From Pelomonas caseinilytica (GTDB lineage: Bacteria; Pseudomonadota; Gammaproteobacteria; Burkholderiales; Burkholderiaceae_C), in assembly GCF_021353235.1 (NCBI RefSeq), contig NZ_JAJTWT010000015.1:37687-101686 (forward strand): a DNA stretch of 64,000 nucleotides, read 5' to 3'. Below, piece by piece: positions 42,483-52,811 of this stretch (position 1 is the stretch's first letter; each line of letters begins with the position of its first letter). Both the position numbers and the translations under genes were made by a program. Below the pieces are notes generated by a model, which saw only the letters and a list, made by a program, of their open reading frames with translations, did not search any database and was not told where the DNA came from.

Positions 42483-44003
42483 TCACCTGTGCATGAATTC
42501 CGGGGAGGCGAGCAGGTAGGTGTTCCACTCCTGCGGCGAGGCGGCCTGGGCCAGCGCCTGGCGCGTGGCCTCGGCCAGCCGAGGCGCCATGCCTTCGTAA
42601 TAGAGCGGGTTGGCCAACTGCGGGAAGGCCGGCCGGTCCTTCGGCTCGCCTTCCACCTTGAAAAGACCGGCACTGCCGCTGCCGATGGCGCGGGCGATCT
42701 CGAAGCGCGTGGTCATCTGGCCCGGGCCCGCCCAGGCGCTTTCGTCGAGCGGATAGCCGTCGGGCGTCTGGCGGTTGTACGGGGCCTGGCCCAGGCGGTA
42801 GAGCCAGCCGGTCATGGGCGCGGTGTTGAGCACCACGCGGTCGGCATAGGCCAGGCGCACGGCCGAGACGACGTAGTGCATCGGGTCCTTGAACTTGCGG
42901 CCGAGCGAGGCCTCGAATTCCGGCGAGGCCACCATCGCGCGCATCACCTCGGCGATGCGGCCGTCGGTCTCGCGCCATCGCTGCGCCATGCGCTCGACCA
43001 GGGTCGGCGGCGGCTCGTCGGCCACGAAGTACTGGGCCAGCTTGCGCGACACGAAGCGCGCCGTGCTGGGATGGCGGGCCAGCAGGTCCAGCACCTCGTC
43101 GATCTCGGCGAAGCCGCGGCCGTGGATGGTGGTGCCGAGCAGCGTCTTGTCGCCGAAGTCGTGGCGGGCCGGGTTGAACTCCGTCAGCCCGTCGCGGCGG
43201 TAGAGGGCTTCCTGCTGCGGCTTGAGCTTGGGCCGGTTGTCGCCCAGGTTCACGCCCAGGCCGGTCAGAACGCGGGCCAGTTCCTGGACGTCGCGCTGGC
43301 TGTAGCCGCCCCCGATGCCCAGCGTGTGCAGTTCCAGCAGCTCGCGGGCGTAGTTCTCGTTGATGCGGTGGGCGGCGTTCTGCTCGTTGTCGAGGTAGCG
43401 CAGCATGGCCGGGTGGTGGGCGGTGTAGCCCAGCAGGTCGCGGAAGCGGCCGAGCGAGCGCTCGCGCAGGCCCTGCTCGTAGTCCCCCACCATCGCGCGC
43501 AGGTTGCTCTTGTACTGGTGGACGTTGAAGTGGTTGAACCAGAACCAGGTCAGCTGCTCCTGCACCTGGCGGGGGGAATAGAGAGCGTCGAGCAGGGCGC
43601 GGGCCGAGGCCTCGCGGGCCAGCTGGGTCATGGCCTGCTGGTATTCCTTTTGCGCGGCGGCCTTGGCGGCGTCGTCGGTGAGGGCGTCGGCGGCCTTGCG
43701 CTGGGCTTCCATGCGTTGCACGAGGGCCGGCAGCGGCTGCTGGCTGATGGCGAGGGCCTGGATCTGCGACTGGGCGGCATCGGGCAGGGGCGCCGCAGCG
43801 CCCGGCCGCAACTGCGCGTCCAGCCAGGCGACGCGGCCCTGGGCTCGCACCGCGGCGAGGTCGGCGCTGCCGGCGCCCCAGGTCAGGCGGTCCAGCCAGA
43901 GGGCGTCCTGCGCGGCGCCGTGCGTGGACGGGCCGGGGCCCGGGACGGTGGCGCAGCCGGCGAGGGCGAGGACGAAGGCGGTGCTCAGCGCGAGGATTCT
44001 CAT
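42483..44003 (-). CDS. DUF1800-family lipoprotein
   Basis: This 506-residue protein has a lipoprotein signal (LALAGC, cleaved before Cys17) and the DUF1800 core: LTWG, FWFNHFNV, DYEQGLRE, NENYARELLELHTLG and FVSRKLAQYFV. It is first in the pair with DUF1501. The ATG is directly preceded by a 23-bp perfect palindrome that would hide the ribosome site in RNA. Confidence 0.9.
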   Translation of the reverse strand: MRILALSTAFVLALAGCATVPGPGPSTHGAAQDALWLDRLTWGAGSADLAAVRAQGRVAWLDAQLRPGAAAPLPDAAQSQIQALAISQQPLPALVQRMEAQRKAADALTDDAAKAAAQKEYQQAMTQLAREASARALLDALYSPRQVQEQLTWFWFNHFNVHQYKSNLRAMVGDYEQGLRERSLGRFRDLLGYTAHHPAMLRYLDNEQNAAHRINENYARELLELHTLGIGGGYSQRDVQELARVLTGLGVNLGDNRPKLKPQQEALYRRDGLTEFNPARHDFGDKTLLGTTIHGRGFAEIDEVLDLLARHPSTARFVSRKLAQYFVADEPPPTLVERMAQRWRETDGRIAEVMRAMVASPEFEASLGRKFKDPMHYVVSAVRLAYADRVVLNTAPMTGWLYRLGQAPYNRQTPDGYPLDESAWAGPGQMTTRFEIARAIGSGSAGLFKVEGEPKDRPAFPQLANPLYYEGMAPRLAEATRQALAQAASPQEWNTYLLASPEFMHR

Positions 44004-44026
44004 GGCGGCCTCATCATGAGGCCGCC
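44004..44026. promoter_or_regulatory. 23-bp perfect palindrome abutting the DUF1800 start codon
   Basis: GGCGGCCTCAT-C-ATGAGGCCGCC is a perfect 11-bp inverted repeat around a single base, ending at the base before the ATG of the minus-strand DUF1800 gene. In the mRNA the hairpin contains the only AGG-like ribosome-binding candidate, so it may block initiation until melted. Confidence 0.55.
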
Positions 44027-44096
44027 CAACGCGGGCTGTCGAGGCCGCGTTGACCGCGGCAACAAGACTTCACATCTTGTGCGCTCGGTCGCGGCG

Positions 44097-45068
44097 TCAG
44101 GCCGCCTGCGACCAGGCCAGCACCGGCGAGCCCGCCGCCTCGCCCTCGGGCGCCTGGTGGCGAGCCGCGTCGACCACCTCGCGGCGCAGCGGCGAGGCGA
44201 AGGTCTGGATGAACTCGTAGACGTAGTCGCGCAGGAAGGCGCTGCGCCGCACGGCCAGGCGGGTCATGTTGTCGGCGAACAGGTGGCGGGCGTCGATGGC
44301 GCGCAGGTGGCGGTCGCGCTCCTCGTCGAAGGCGATGGCCGCGACGATGCCCACGCCGAGGCCCAGCTCGACATAGGTCTTGATGACGTCGGCGTCCATG
44401 GCGCTGAGCACGATGTGGGGCGTGAGCTGCGCGGCGGTGAAGGCCTCGTCGATGTGGGAACGTCCGGTGTAGCCGGGCTCGTAGGTGACGATGGGGAACC
44501 GCGCCAGCCGCGCCAGGGTCAGCGGGCCGTCCAGCAGCGGGTGCTCGGGCGGCACGACGACGGCATGCGTCCAGCGGTAGCAGGGCAGGGCGACCAGCTC
44601 CGGGTACTGCGCCAGCGCCTCGGTGGCAATGCCCACGTCGGCCTCGCCCTCGATCAGCAGCCTGGCGATCTGGCGGGGCGAACCTTGCTGCAGGTGCAGG
44701 CTCACGTCGGGGTGGTGGGCGCGGAAGTCGCGCACAGCCGGCGGCAGGGCATAACGCGCCTGGCTGTGGGTGGCGGCGATGCGCAGCCGGCCGCTGCCGG
44801 CGCTGGCGAAGTCGTCGGCTGCGCGCTTGAGGTTCTCGGCCTCCAGCAGCAAGCGCTCGATGACCGGCAGCACCTGCTCGCCGGGCTCGGTCAGGCCCGT
44901 GAGGCGCTTGCCGACGCGCACGAAGAGCTCGATGCCCAGTTCCTCCTCCAGTTCGCGGATCTGGCGGCTGACGCCGGGCTGCGAGGTGTGCAGGGCCTGG
45001 GCGACCTCGGTCAGGTTGAAGCCGCGGCGCTGGGCCTCGCGGACGGAGCGGAGTTGCTGGAAGTTCAT
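44097..45068 (-). CDS. cysB: CysB-family LysR regulator of sulfur metabolism
   Basis: This 323-residue LysR protein starts MNFQQLRSVREAQRRGFNLTEVA, the CysB/Cbl N-terminus, with helix-turn-helix ALHTSQPGVSRQIRELE. It has the sulfate/N-acetylserine-binding C-terminal domain. CysB-type regulators activate cys genes when sulfur is short. Here a cysTWA-sbp operon lies 2 kb away, the probable target. Confidence 0.9.
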   Translation of the reverse strand: MNFQQLRSVREAQRRGFNLTEVAQALHTSQPGVSRQIRELEEELGIELFVRVGKRLTGLTEPGEQVLPVIERLLLEAENLKRAADDFASAGSGRLRIAATHSQARYALPPAVRDFRAHHPDVSLHLQQGSPRQIARLLIEGEADVGIATEALAQYPELVALPCYRWTHAVVVPPEHPLLDGPLTLARLARFPIVTYEPGYTGRSHIDEAFTAAQLTPHIVLSAMDADVIKTYVELGLGVGIVAAIAFDEERDRHLRAIDARHLFADNMTRLAVRRSAFLRDYVYEFIQTFASPLRREVVDAARHQAPEGEAAGSPVLAWSQAA

Positions 45069-45170
45069 GCGCAGCCTGTACGACAGAGGCGGCCGATTGT
45101 GCGGAGCGTGGGGATGGCTGTCGTCGAACGATTCGCCATATCGTTATGCGGTCCGCGCTGGAGCCTCGCC

Positions 45171-45758
45171 TCAGACGGCGAAGGCCCATTCGCGGAACTC
45201 CGCGTGGCGCGGTCGCTGTTCGGCAGCGGCGCGGGCGCGTGCGGCGTCGACCCAGCTCTTGGCCAGGGGGAAGGGGCCGAAGCCGGCCTCGGCGTTGATG
45301 TGGCCGACCGGGCCGAGGTTGCTGTAGCTGGCGCCCCAACGATGCGCCCAACGCGCCGCGCTGGCGGCGCTCATCCACGGGTCGGTGCTGCTGGCGACGA
45401 GGCGGCTGCGACGCGGCAGGCGGTGGTGGGGCAGGGACTCGGCGAGGCCGAACTTGTCGGGCTCGGCGGGCGCAACGAAGAGGGCCTCGCGGATGGGCGA
45501 GCCGGGCTGGTCGGCGAGGTGGCGGGCCAGGGCCAGGCAGCCGAAGCTGTGGGCGACGGCCAGCCACTCGCCGTCGCCCGCGACCTCCAGCGTGCGCTGG
45601 ATGCGCTCGGCCCAGCGCTCCAGTTCGGGGCGGCTGGGGTCGCGCTGCGTGACGCGGCGGGCGTCCCGGTACTGGGCCTGCAGCCAGGTCTGCCAATGCG
45701 CCGGGCCGCTGTCGTTCAGGCCGGGGATGATGAGGAGGCGCGGGGCTCGGTAGGTCAT
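45171..45758 (-). CDS. RBBP9/YdeN-family alpha/beta hydrolase
   Basis: This 195-residue serine hydrolase has the nucleophile elbow VAHSFGCLA (Ser near residue 70), DPW with the Asp, and GHINAEAGFG with the catalytic His. It starts at 45758, 13 bp after the TOBE-protein gene. No specific substrate is known for bacterial members. Confidence 0.9.
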   Translation of the reverse strand: MTYRAPRLLIIPGLNDSGPAHWQTWLQAQYRDARRVTQRDPSRPELERWAERIQRTLEVAGDGEWLAVAHSFGCLALARHLADQPGSPIREALFVAPAEPDKFGLAESLPHHRLPRRSRLVASSTDPWMSAASAARWAHRWGASYSNLGPVGHINAEAGFGPFPLAKSWVDAARARAAAEQRPRHAEFREWAFAV

Positions 45759-45771
45759 GGCCTGGCCTGCG

Positions 45772-45990
45772 TCACAGCGTGGCGAGCGAGACTTCGGTGG
45801 ACTTGACGAGGGCCACCACCTCGCGGCCGACCTCCAGGCCGAGGTCCTTGACCGATCGGGTCGTGATGACGGAGGTGACGATGTCGCCGCTGCGGGTCAC
45901 GACGTCGACTTCGGAGACGACGGGGCCTTCGATGATCTCCTTGATGGTGCCGCGGAACTGGTTGCGGACGTTGATGGCGGTGATGGTCAT
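45772..45990 (-). CDS. Single TOBE-domain molybdate-binding protein (Mop-like)
   Basis: This 72-residue TOBE domain starts MTITAINVRNQFRGTIKEI and has the SARNQ-like N-terminus and VTSVIT/ALVKSTEV strands of molbindins. It binds molybdate, tungstate or sulfate-like oxyanions. It lies between the cysB-like regulator and the sulfate transporter operon, which suggests an oxyanion role. The start at 45990 matches the family; longer frames are read through the repeat element. Confidence 0.85.
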   Translation of the reverse strand: MTITAINVRNQFRGTIKEIIEGPVVSEVDVVTRSGDIVTSVITTRSVKDLGLEVGREVVALVKSTEVSLATL

Positions 45991-46085
45991 GGAGCGCTCC
46001 TGGTGGCTGAGCGCCCAGTGTGGGTGGGAAGGGCGGGGTGGGGAAGGAAGGAAAGTGAGGGAGGGCATGCGCGTTCCGCCGTTTG

Positions 46086-46790
46086 AACGTTTGGGCGGGT
46101 GGCTCTTGCTTGGAGCCTTTCGACTCGGTGCACCGCCGCGGGAATCCTGCCTTGCCGCTTGCAAGCGGCAAGTCCTTCGCCAGGCACAAGGCAGCCCGCA
46201 GTGGGCTGCCTTGTGTCCGGGCTCAGCCCCGCGAGGGCGGGTAACTTTCTTCTGTCGGCGCCAGAAGAAAGTCACCAAAGAAGAGGCGCCTTAAAGCGAG
46301 CATCCCAGCGCGCTTGAGGCTCAGCCCGGGCAACAGGCGACCCGCTGCGCTCTCGCCGCTGTCCTTGTGACGAGCCCGATGCCTCCACCGTCCGTGCGCC
46401 TAACGTCGGCTGCACGCCGAACTCACGAGTTGAATGCAAGCGCCGCTCGGGCGGCGCGTCGGCGCATGTGGTGCGTTCATTGGTGAGCCCGGCGTGCAGC
46501 CGGCGTTAGGCGGCGTGAAGGTCCCGATGTGTGGTGCTCGGCATAGGGACAGCGGCGAGAGCGCAGCGGGTCGCCTCTCGGCGCTTCTTGGCGTTCAACG
46601 CATCAGGGCGCTGGATTTAGAGCGCCTCTTCTTTGGTGACTTTCTTCTGGCGCTGACAGAAGAAAGTTACCCGCCCTCGCGGGGCGGATTCCCGCGGCGG
46701 TGCAGAGAGTGGCAAAGGCTCGATGCAAAAGCCACCCGACCCGACCCAACAAACGCACCGAGTCGAAAGATCCCAGGCAAGAGCTACCAA
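46086..46790. repeat. Giant gene-free inverted repeat (about 700 bp) with attC-like core
   Basis: No gene is seen in 45991-46806. The left arm 46231-46290 and right arm 46621-46680 are inverted and match at 58 of 60 positions. The inner arms 46335-46364 and 46547-46576 match perfectly. Both pairs share the centre 46455.5, so the element is one palindrome in register. Outer flanks (about 46086-46145 and 46686-46790) match more loosely. The left arm carries an extra 80 bp with two strong hairpins (46151-46172 and 46185-46215). The outer arms resemble a widespread intergenic repeat that reads VTFF..QKKVTK. Confidence 0.85.
46398..46511. other. attC-like site (GCCTAAC...GTTAGGC) at the core of the giant palindrome
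   Basis: The 114-bp segment begins GCCTAACG and ends CGTTAGGC, matching the RYYYAAC/GTTRRRY core boxes of integron attC sites. The flanking GGCTGCACGCCG and CGGCGTGCAGCC pair with one unpaired base on the left. Inner arms end in the hairpin GCGCCGC-TCGG-GCGGCGC. No integrase or cassette array was found, so this is an orphan or a look-alike. Confidence 0.45.
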
Positions 46791-46806
46791 CCAAGCGAGA
46801 GGCCTC

Positions 46807-47858
<1,052 letters not shown>

Positions 47859-47862
<4 letters not shown>

Positions 47863-48734
47863 TTGTCCTTGCTCGACTGGCCGGCACGCCACTCGACGAT
47901 TTGCTTGAGCACCAGGGTCACCAGCGCCAGCAGGGCCAGCACCGAGGCCACCGCGAAGGCCGCGGCGAACTGGTACTCGTTGTAGAGGATCTCGACCTGC
48001 AGCGGCAGCGTGTTGGTCAGCCCGCGCACATGGCCGGAGACGACCGACACCGCGCCGAACTCGCCCATGGCGCGGGCGTTGCAGAGGATGACGCCGTAGA
48101 GCAGGCCCCACTTGATGTTGGGCAGGGTCACGCGGCGGAAGGTCTGCCAGCCACCGGCGCCCAGCACGGTGGCGGCCTCCTCCTCGTCGCGGCCCTGGGC
48201 CTGCATCAGCGGGATGAGCTCCCGCGCGACGAAGGGGAAGGTCACGAACACGGTCGCCAGCACGATGCCGGGCACGGCGAAGACGATCCTGACGTCGTGC
48301 TCCTGCAGCCAGGGACCCAGCCAGCCCTGGGCGCCGAAGAGCAGCACGTACATCAGGCCGGCGACGACGGGGGACACCGAGAACGGCAGATCGATGAAGG
48401 TGATGAGGATCTGTTTGCCGCGGAAGTCGTGCTTGGCGATGGCCCAGGCGGCGCTGACGCCGAACACGAGGTTCAGGGGCACGGCGATGGCCGCCGCCAG
48501 CAGCGTGAGCTTGATGGCCGAGACGGTCTCGGGGTCGGCCAGGGAGGCGAAGTACAGGTCCCAGCCCTTGCGCAGCGCTTCGGTGAACACGGCCACGAGC
48601 GGCAGCAGCAGGAAGAGGCCGAAGAATGTCAGCCCCAGGGCCAGCAGTAGCCAGCGCACGGCGCGCGACTCACGGGTGGCGGGGTTGGCCTGGTAATCGG
48701 GCCGGCTGCGCGAGACGGAAAGGGCCGTGCTCAT
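47859..48734 (-). CDS. cysW: Sulfate ABC transporter permease CysW
   Basis: This 291-residue permease has six helices and the cytoplasmic EAA loop [24 protein letters not shown]. It pairs with CysT to form the sulfate channel. The ATG at 48734 overlaps the cysT stop (ATGA), and its own stop overlaps cysA. Confidence 0.95.
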
Positions 48735-49612
48735 CGCGCGCCCCTGCGGCTGCTCCAGGCCTGCAGCCCGTTGATGGCCAGCAGCAGCACAAAGCTGACC
48801 ACCAGCATGACGGCCGCGATGGCCGTGGCGCCGACGTAGTCGTACTGCTCCAGCTTGGAGATGATCATCAGCGGCGTGATCTCGCTGACCAGCGGAATGT
48901 TGCCGGCGATGAAGATGACCGAACCGTACTCGCCCACCGCACGGGCGAAGGCGAGGGCGAAGCCGGTCAGCAGGGCGGGCAGCAGCGTGGGCAGCACGAC
49001 GAGGCGGAAGGTCTGCCAGCGTTGGGCGCCCAGGGAGGCCGCGGCTTCTTCGAGTTCGGTCTCCATGTCCTCCAGCACCGGCTGCACGGTGCGCACGATG
49101 AAGGGCAGGCCGATGAAGATCAGCGCGAGCAGCACGCCCAGCGGCGTGAAGGCGATCTTGGCGCCGCCCTCGCCGAACAGAGGTGCCAGCGCGCCGCCCG
49201 GCGCGAACAGTGAGCCCACCCAGCCGTTGGGCGCGTAGAGCGCTGTCAGCGCGATGCCGGCGACGGCCGTGGGCAGGGCGAAGGGCAGGTCGATGAGGGC
49301 GTCGACGAGCTTGCGGCCGGGGAAGTCGTAGCGCACCAGGCACCAGGCGAGGATCAGGCCGAAGAAGAGGTTGATGAAGGCCGCGATCAGCGAGGCGCCG
49401 AAGCTCAAGCGGTAGGAGGCCATCACGCGCGGCGATGTGGCGGCAGTCCAGAAGGCGTCGAAGCCATGGCCCGAGGACTTCAGGAAGACCGCGGCCAGCG
49501 GCACCAGGACGATCAGCGACAGATAGAAGAGCGTGAAGCCCAGCGTCGGCGCAAAGCCGGGCAGCACGCGGCGGCGTGCCATTGAGAGCAGAACCATGTC
49601 AGTTTTGTTCAT
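48731..49612 (-). CDS. cysT: Sulfate ABC transporter permease CysT (CysU)
   Basis: This 293-residue permease has six helices and the EAA loop [24 protein letters not shown]. The start at 49612 (MNKTD) is preferred; a second ATG at 49597 is possible. Repeat B lies between this gene and sbp. Confidence 0.95.
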   Translation of the reverse strand: MNKTDMVLLSMARRRVLPGFAPTLGFTLFYLSLIVLVPLAAVFLKSSGHGFDAFWTAATSPRVMASYRLSFGASLIAAFINLFFGLILAWCLVRYDFPGRKLVDALIDLPFALPTAVAGIALTALYAPNGWVGSLFAPGGALAPLFGEGGAKIAFTPLGVLLALIFIGLPFIVRTVQPVLEDMETELEEAAASLGAQRWQTFRLVVLPTLLPALLTGFALAFARAVGEYGSVIFIAGNIPLVSEITPLMIISKLEQYDYVGATAIAAVMLVVSFVLLLAINGLQAWSSRRGAR

Positions 49613-49618
49613 GTTTTG

Positions 49619-49733
49619 CGGGCTGAGCGCCGGGCCGCTCCCAAGCCGGCCCGCGTTGGCGATGTGCTTGCGGCTCGATGCCGCAAGCATCGCCGTCCCC
49701 TCGGGGGACCGACCAGGCGCGCCCGCGTTCAGC
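49619..49733. repeat. Dispersed intergenic repeat, family B, copy 3 (inverted)
   Basis: Same unit as at 17721 and 40599 in opposite orientation: GCCGCTCCCAAGCCGGCCCG then the CTTGCGGC-TCGAT-GCCGCAAG hairpin then CCCCTCGGGGGACC. It interrupts the sbp-cysT operon without breaking a gene. Confidence 0.8.
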
Positions 49734-49761
49734 GAGGCGCGACTGGGCGAAGGGCACTCTT

Positions 49762-50772
49762 TCAGCGCTTGATGCCGGCCATGACCTGGTCGAAGGTGCC
49801 GCCGTCGGCGAAGTGGATCTTGCTGACCTTGGCCCAGCCGCCGAAGGTCTGGTCGACGGTGAAGAGCTTGATGTTGGCGAAGCGCTGGGCGTGCTTCTTG
49901 AACACGGCCGCATCGCGCGGGCGGAAGTTGTTCCTGGCGATGATCTCCTGGGCCTCGGGGGTCCAGTGGAAGTCGAGGTAGGCCTTGGCCAGGGCGGTGG
50001 TGCCGTGCTTGGCCGCGACCTTGTCGACCAGGGCCACGGGCGCTTCGGTCTCGATGGACAGATGGGGATTGACCTGCTCGAACTGGCCCTTGCCGAACTC
50101 GTTCTCGATGAGCTCGACCTCGGCCTCGAAGGTCACGAGCACGTCGCCGATGCCGCGCTGGGTGAAGGTGGTGGTGGCGCCACGGCCCCCGCCGTCCAGC
50201 ACCGGCACGTTGGTGAAGATCTTGGTGACGAGTTCCCTGGCCTGCGCCTCGCTGCCGCCGGCGGCGATGACGCTGCCCCAGGCGGCCAGGTAGCCGTAGC
50301 GCCCGTTGCCCGTGACCTTGGGGTTGGGGATGATGACCTGCACGCCGGGTCGGGCCAGGTCGCTCCAGTCCTTGATGCCCTTGGGGTTGCCCTTGCGGAC
50401 CAGGAAGGTCATGGTCGACGAATAGGGCGCCGCGTTGTTCGGGAAGCGGCTGCGCCAGTCGGCGGGCGTGAGGCCGCTGCTGGCGAGCTGGTCCACGTCG
50501 GTGGCCTGGTTCATCGTGACGACGTCGGCCTCCAGGCCGCCGATGACGGCGCCGATCTGCTTGCTGGAGCCACCATGGCTCTGGTTGACCGTGACGGCCT
50601 GGCCCTTGGCTTTCTGCGCGGCGACGAAGGCCGGGTTGATCTGCTTGTAGAGCTCGCGGGCCACGTCGTAGGAGACGTTGAGCAGGGCCGGATCGGCCGC
50701 CAGGGCGGGCAGGGAGGCGGAGGAGGCGATCAGCGCCAGCAGGGCGCGGCGGGTGGGCAGAAAAGAGGGCAT
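49762..50772 (-). CDS. sbp: Periplasmic sulfate-binding protein
   Basis: This 336-residue protein has a Sec signal (residues 1-25, cleaved after ALA) and the sulfate-binding-protein landmarks [38 protein letters not shown] and GQ-ADVV. It delivers sulfate to CysTWA. It is first in the operon and starts at 50772, facing the divergent kinase gene. Confidence 0.95.
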   Translation of the reverse strand: MPSFLPTRRALLALIASSASLPALAADPALLNVSYDVARELYKQINPAFVAAQKAKGQAVTVNQSHGGSSKQIGAVIGGLEADVVTMNQATDVDQLASSGLTPADWRSRFPNNAAPYSSTMTFLVRKGNPKGIKDWSDLARPGVQVIIPNPKVTGNGRYGYLAAWGSVIAAGGSEAQARELVTKIFTNVPVLDGGGRGATTTFTQRGIGDVLVTFEAEVELIENEFGKGQFEQVNPHLSIETEAPVALVDKVAAKHGTTALAKAYLDFHWTPEAQEIIARNNFRPRDAAVFKKHAQRFANIKLFTVDQTFGGWAKVSKIHFADGGTFDQVMAGIKR

Positions 50773-50817
50773 GGCGGGGCCGTCGAATGAACGAAAGCCG
50801 AGAGGGTGCCCGAACTC

Positions 50818-50857
50818 GCTTATTCGCCAAACGACTGTTTGCTTATTTCCTTATTCG
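50818..50857. promoter_or_regulatory. AT-rich divergent promoter region of sbp with repeated TTATT(C/T) elements
   Basis: Three GC-poor elements (CTTATTC, CTTATTT, CTTATTC) occur within 40 bp, about 50-85 bp upstream of the sbp ATG and just ahead of the kinase gene. They are the only AT-rich stretch nearby and likely hold CysB contacts and the -35/-10 of the cys operon. The exact sites are a guess. Confidence 0.35.
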
Positions 50858-50894
50858 ACATGCACCAAAGCGTGGCATGGGCCTTGCTCTCCTC

Positions 50895-52064
50895 ATGAAC
50901 ATGCCGTTTGCCCAGGACACGCTCGCCAGCCCGCCGGCCGCCTCGGAAGCCGCCACGCGCCGCCTGGCGCTGCTGCTGGAAAGCACCGGCGAGGGCATTT
51001 TCGGCATCGATATGGACGGCCGCTGCACCTTCGTGAACCGCGCCGCCTGCGAGACCCTGGGGTGGCGCACCGAAGACGTGCTGGGCCGGAACATGCACGA
51101 GTTGATCCACCACTCGCGCGAAACCGGCGCCCATTACCCGGAATGCGACTGTCCCATCTTCAACGCCTTCCGCCGCGGCGAGCCCTGCCGCATCGACGAC
51201 GAGGTGCTGTGGCGGGCCGACGGCAGCCCCTTCCCGGCCGAGTATTCCAGCTACCCCGTCATCGAGGGCGGGGCGGTGCAGGGGGCCGTCGTCACCTTCG
51301 TCGACATCTCCGCCCGCCGCCGCGCCGAGGCGCTGCTGCGTGCCAGCCATGACCAGCTCGAGCAGCGCGTCGCCGAGCGCACGGCCGAGTTGCGCGAGCT
51401 GGCCCACCACCTGGAGGCCATGCGCGAGACCGAGCGCAAGCGCATTGCCCGCGAGATCCACGACGAGCTCGGTTCGCTGCTGGTGGCGCTGAAGATGGAC
51501 CTCGACTGGCTGGCGCGCCGCGTGGGCGACCCCGCCCTGCGCGAGCCCATGCTGGACAAATGCCAGCGCATGGGCGGCCTGGTGGACACGGCGGTGGATT
51601 CCGTCGGCCGCATCATCACGGACCTGCGCCCCAGCATCCTCGACCACCAGGGCCTGTGGGCGGCGCTGGAGTGGCAGGCCCAGGAGTTCCGGATGGCCGG
51701 CAGCGACGAGCGCCAGGTGGACTTCAAGATGCATGTCGCCGCCGACGTGGCGCCGCCGTCGGGCGGCCAGGCCATCGCGGTGTTCCGCATTTTCCAGGAG
51801 GTGCTGTCCAACATCGCCCGGCATGCACGGGCCGGCCATGTGGCCATCCGCATCGACGTGGACGCGCCGCCCGCGCCGGTGCTGTATCTGCAGGTGCGCG
51901 ACGACGGCGTGGGTGCCGCGCCCGAGGCGCTGAACGACGCGCGCAGCTACGGCGTGCTGGGCATGCGCGAGCGCGCGGCGCATTTCGGCGGGCGCATCGG
52001 CATCGACAGCGCGCCGGGGCGGGGCACGACGGTCCGGCTCGCCATGCCGCTGGAATCCGCATGA
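50895..52064 (+). CDS. PAS-domain sensor histidine kinase (NarX/DegS type)
   Basis: This protein of about 389 residues has a PAS domain (residues 20-145; the CDCPIFNAFRRGEP segment has Cys residues) and a coiled linker. A HisKA_3 dimerisation domain follows (His in REIHDELGSLL, near residue 188), then a HATPase. The start at 50895 (MNMPFAQD) is preferred over the frame opening at 50787, which overlaps the promoter. It signals to the response regulator with which it overlaps. Confidence 0.9.
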   Translation: MNMPFAQDTLASPPAASEAATRRLALLLESTGEGIFGIDMDGRCTFVNRAACETLGWRTEDVLGRNMHELIHHSRETGAHYPECDCPIFNAFRRGEPCRIDDEVLWRADGSPFPAEYSSYPVIEGGAVQGAVVTFVDISARRRAEALLRASHDQLEQRVAERTAELRELAHHLEAMRETERKRIAREIHDELGSLLVALKMDLDWLARRVGDPALREPMLDKCQRMGGLVDTAVDSVGRIITDLRPSILDHQGLWAALEWQAQEFRMAGSDERQVDFKMHVAADVAPPSGGQAIAVFRIFQEVLSNIARHARAGHVAIRIDVDAPPAPVLYLQVRDDGVGAAPEALNDARSYGVLGMRERAAHFGGRIGIDSAPGRGTTVRLAMPLESA

Positions 52065-52717
52065 TCCGCGTACTCATCTGCGACGACCACCTCATCGTCC
52101 GCCAGGGCATCAAGCAGGTGCTGGCCGAGGCCGAGGACCTGTGCGTCGTCGGCGAGGCGGCCAACGGGCCGGATGCCATCCAGCAGGTGAGGGCGGGCCA
52201 GGTCGACGTGGTGCTGCTGGACATCGCCATGCCCCAGCGCGACGGGCTGGACATCCTGAAGGCGCTGAAGTCCGAATTCCCGCGCCTGCCGGTGCTGATG
52301 CTGTCCACCTACCCGGACCGTCAGTACGCCGTGCGCAGCCTCAAGCTCGGCGCGGCCGGCTACCTGAACAAGAGTGCGGACAGCGAGCAGATGATCGACG
52401 CCGTGCGCAGCGTCGCCCGCGGCAGGCTCTTCATCACGCCCAACGTCGCCGAGCAGCTCGCCGGCGCCATCGGCGCGGGCGGCCGGCCGGCGCAGGACGA
52501 GCAGCCCCTGCACGAGAAGCTGTCGCACCGTGAATATCAGGTCTTCCAGCTGCTGGCCGCCGGCCGTAGCGTCGGCGAGATCGCCGAGCAGCTGGTGCTG
52601 TCGCCCAACACGGTCTCCACCTACCGCGCCCGGGTGTTGGAGAAGATCGGCGTGCGCAACGACGTGGAGCTGGCGCTGTTCGCCGTGCGCATGGAGCAGT
52701 CGGCGGGTGCCGGTTGA
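52061..52717 (+). CDS. NarL/FixJ-family response regulator
   Basis: This 218-residue protein has a receiver domain with acceptor D54 (VVLLDIAMP) and a LuxR-type helix-turn-helix (LSHREYQVFQLLAAGRSVGEIAEQL...VSTYRARVLEKIG). The ATG overlaps the kinase stop. Targets are unknown; the next genes on the same strand are the cyanate operon. Confidence 0.93.
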   Translation: MIRVLICDDHLIVRQGIKQVLAEAEDLCVVGEAANGPDAIQQVRAGQVDVVLLDIAMPQRDGLDILKALKSEFPRLPVLMLSTYPDRQYAVRSLKLGAAGYLNKSADSEQMIDAVRSVARGRLFITPNVAEQLAGAIGAGGRPAQDEQPLHEKLSHREYQVFQLLAAGRSVGEIAEQLVLSPNTVSTYRARVLEKIGVRNDVELALFAVRMEQSAGAG

Positions 52718-52753
52718 CAGGCCGTCAGCGGCCATCGGCGCTGCGGTCCAGTG

Positions 52754-52787
52754 AAAAACGCCCCGGTGCAGGCCTGCAACCGGGGCG
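52754..52787 (-). terminator. Intrinsic terminator of the metalloprotease gene
   Basis: The stem CGCCCCGGT / ACCGGGGCG with a 11-base loop is followed on the minus strand by TTTTT. It lies between the convergent response-regulator and metalloprotease genes and may work from both sides, but the T-tract is only on the minus side. Confidence 0.75.
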
Positions 52788-52811
52788 AGCCGCCGAGGCG
52801 GTGGCCGAAGC

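Noticed and set aside
45772..46294. ORFs that extend the TOBE protein into the giant repeat, and the VTFFCRRQKKVTK peptide
   Set aside because: These are readings of the repeat in either strand. The TOBE protein has a natural start at 45990 and the repeat has no ribosome site.
50787..50894. Longer N-terminus of the histidine kinase
   Set aside because: It would cover the AT-rich divergent promoter and has no conserved residues; a start at 50895 is more likely.
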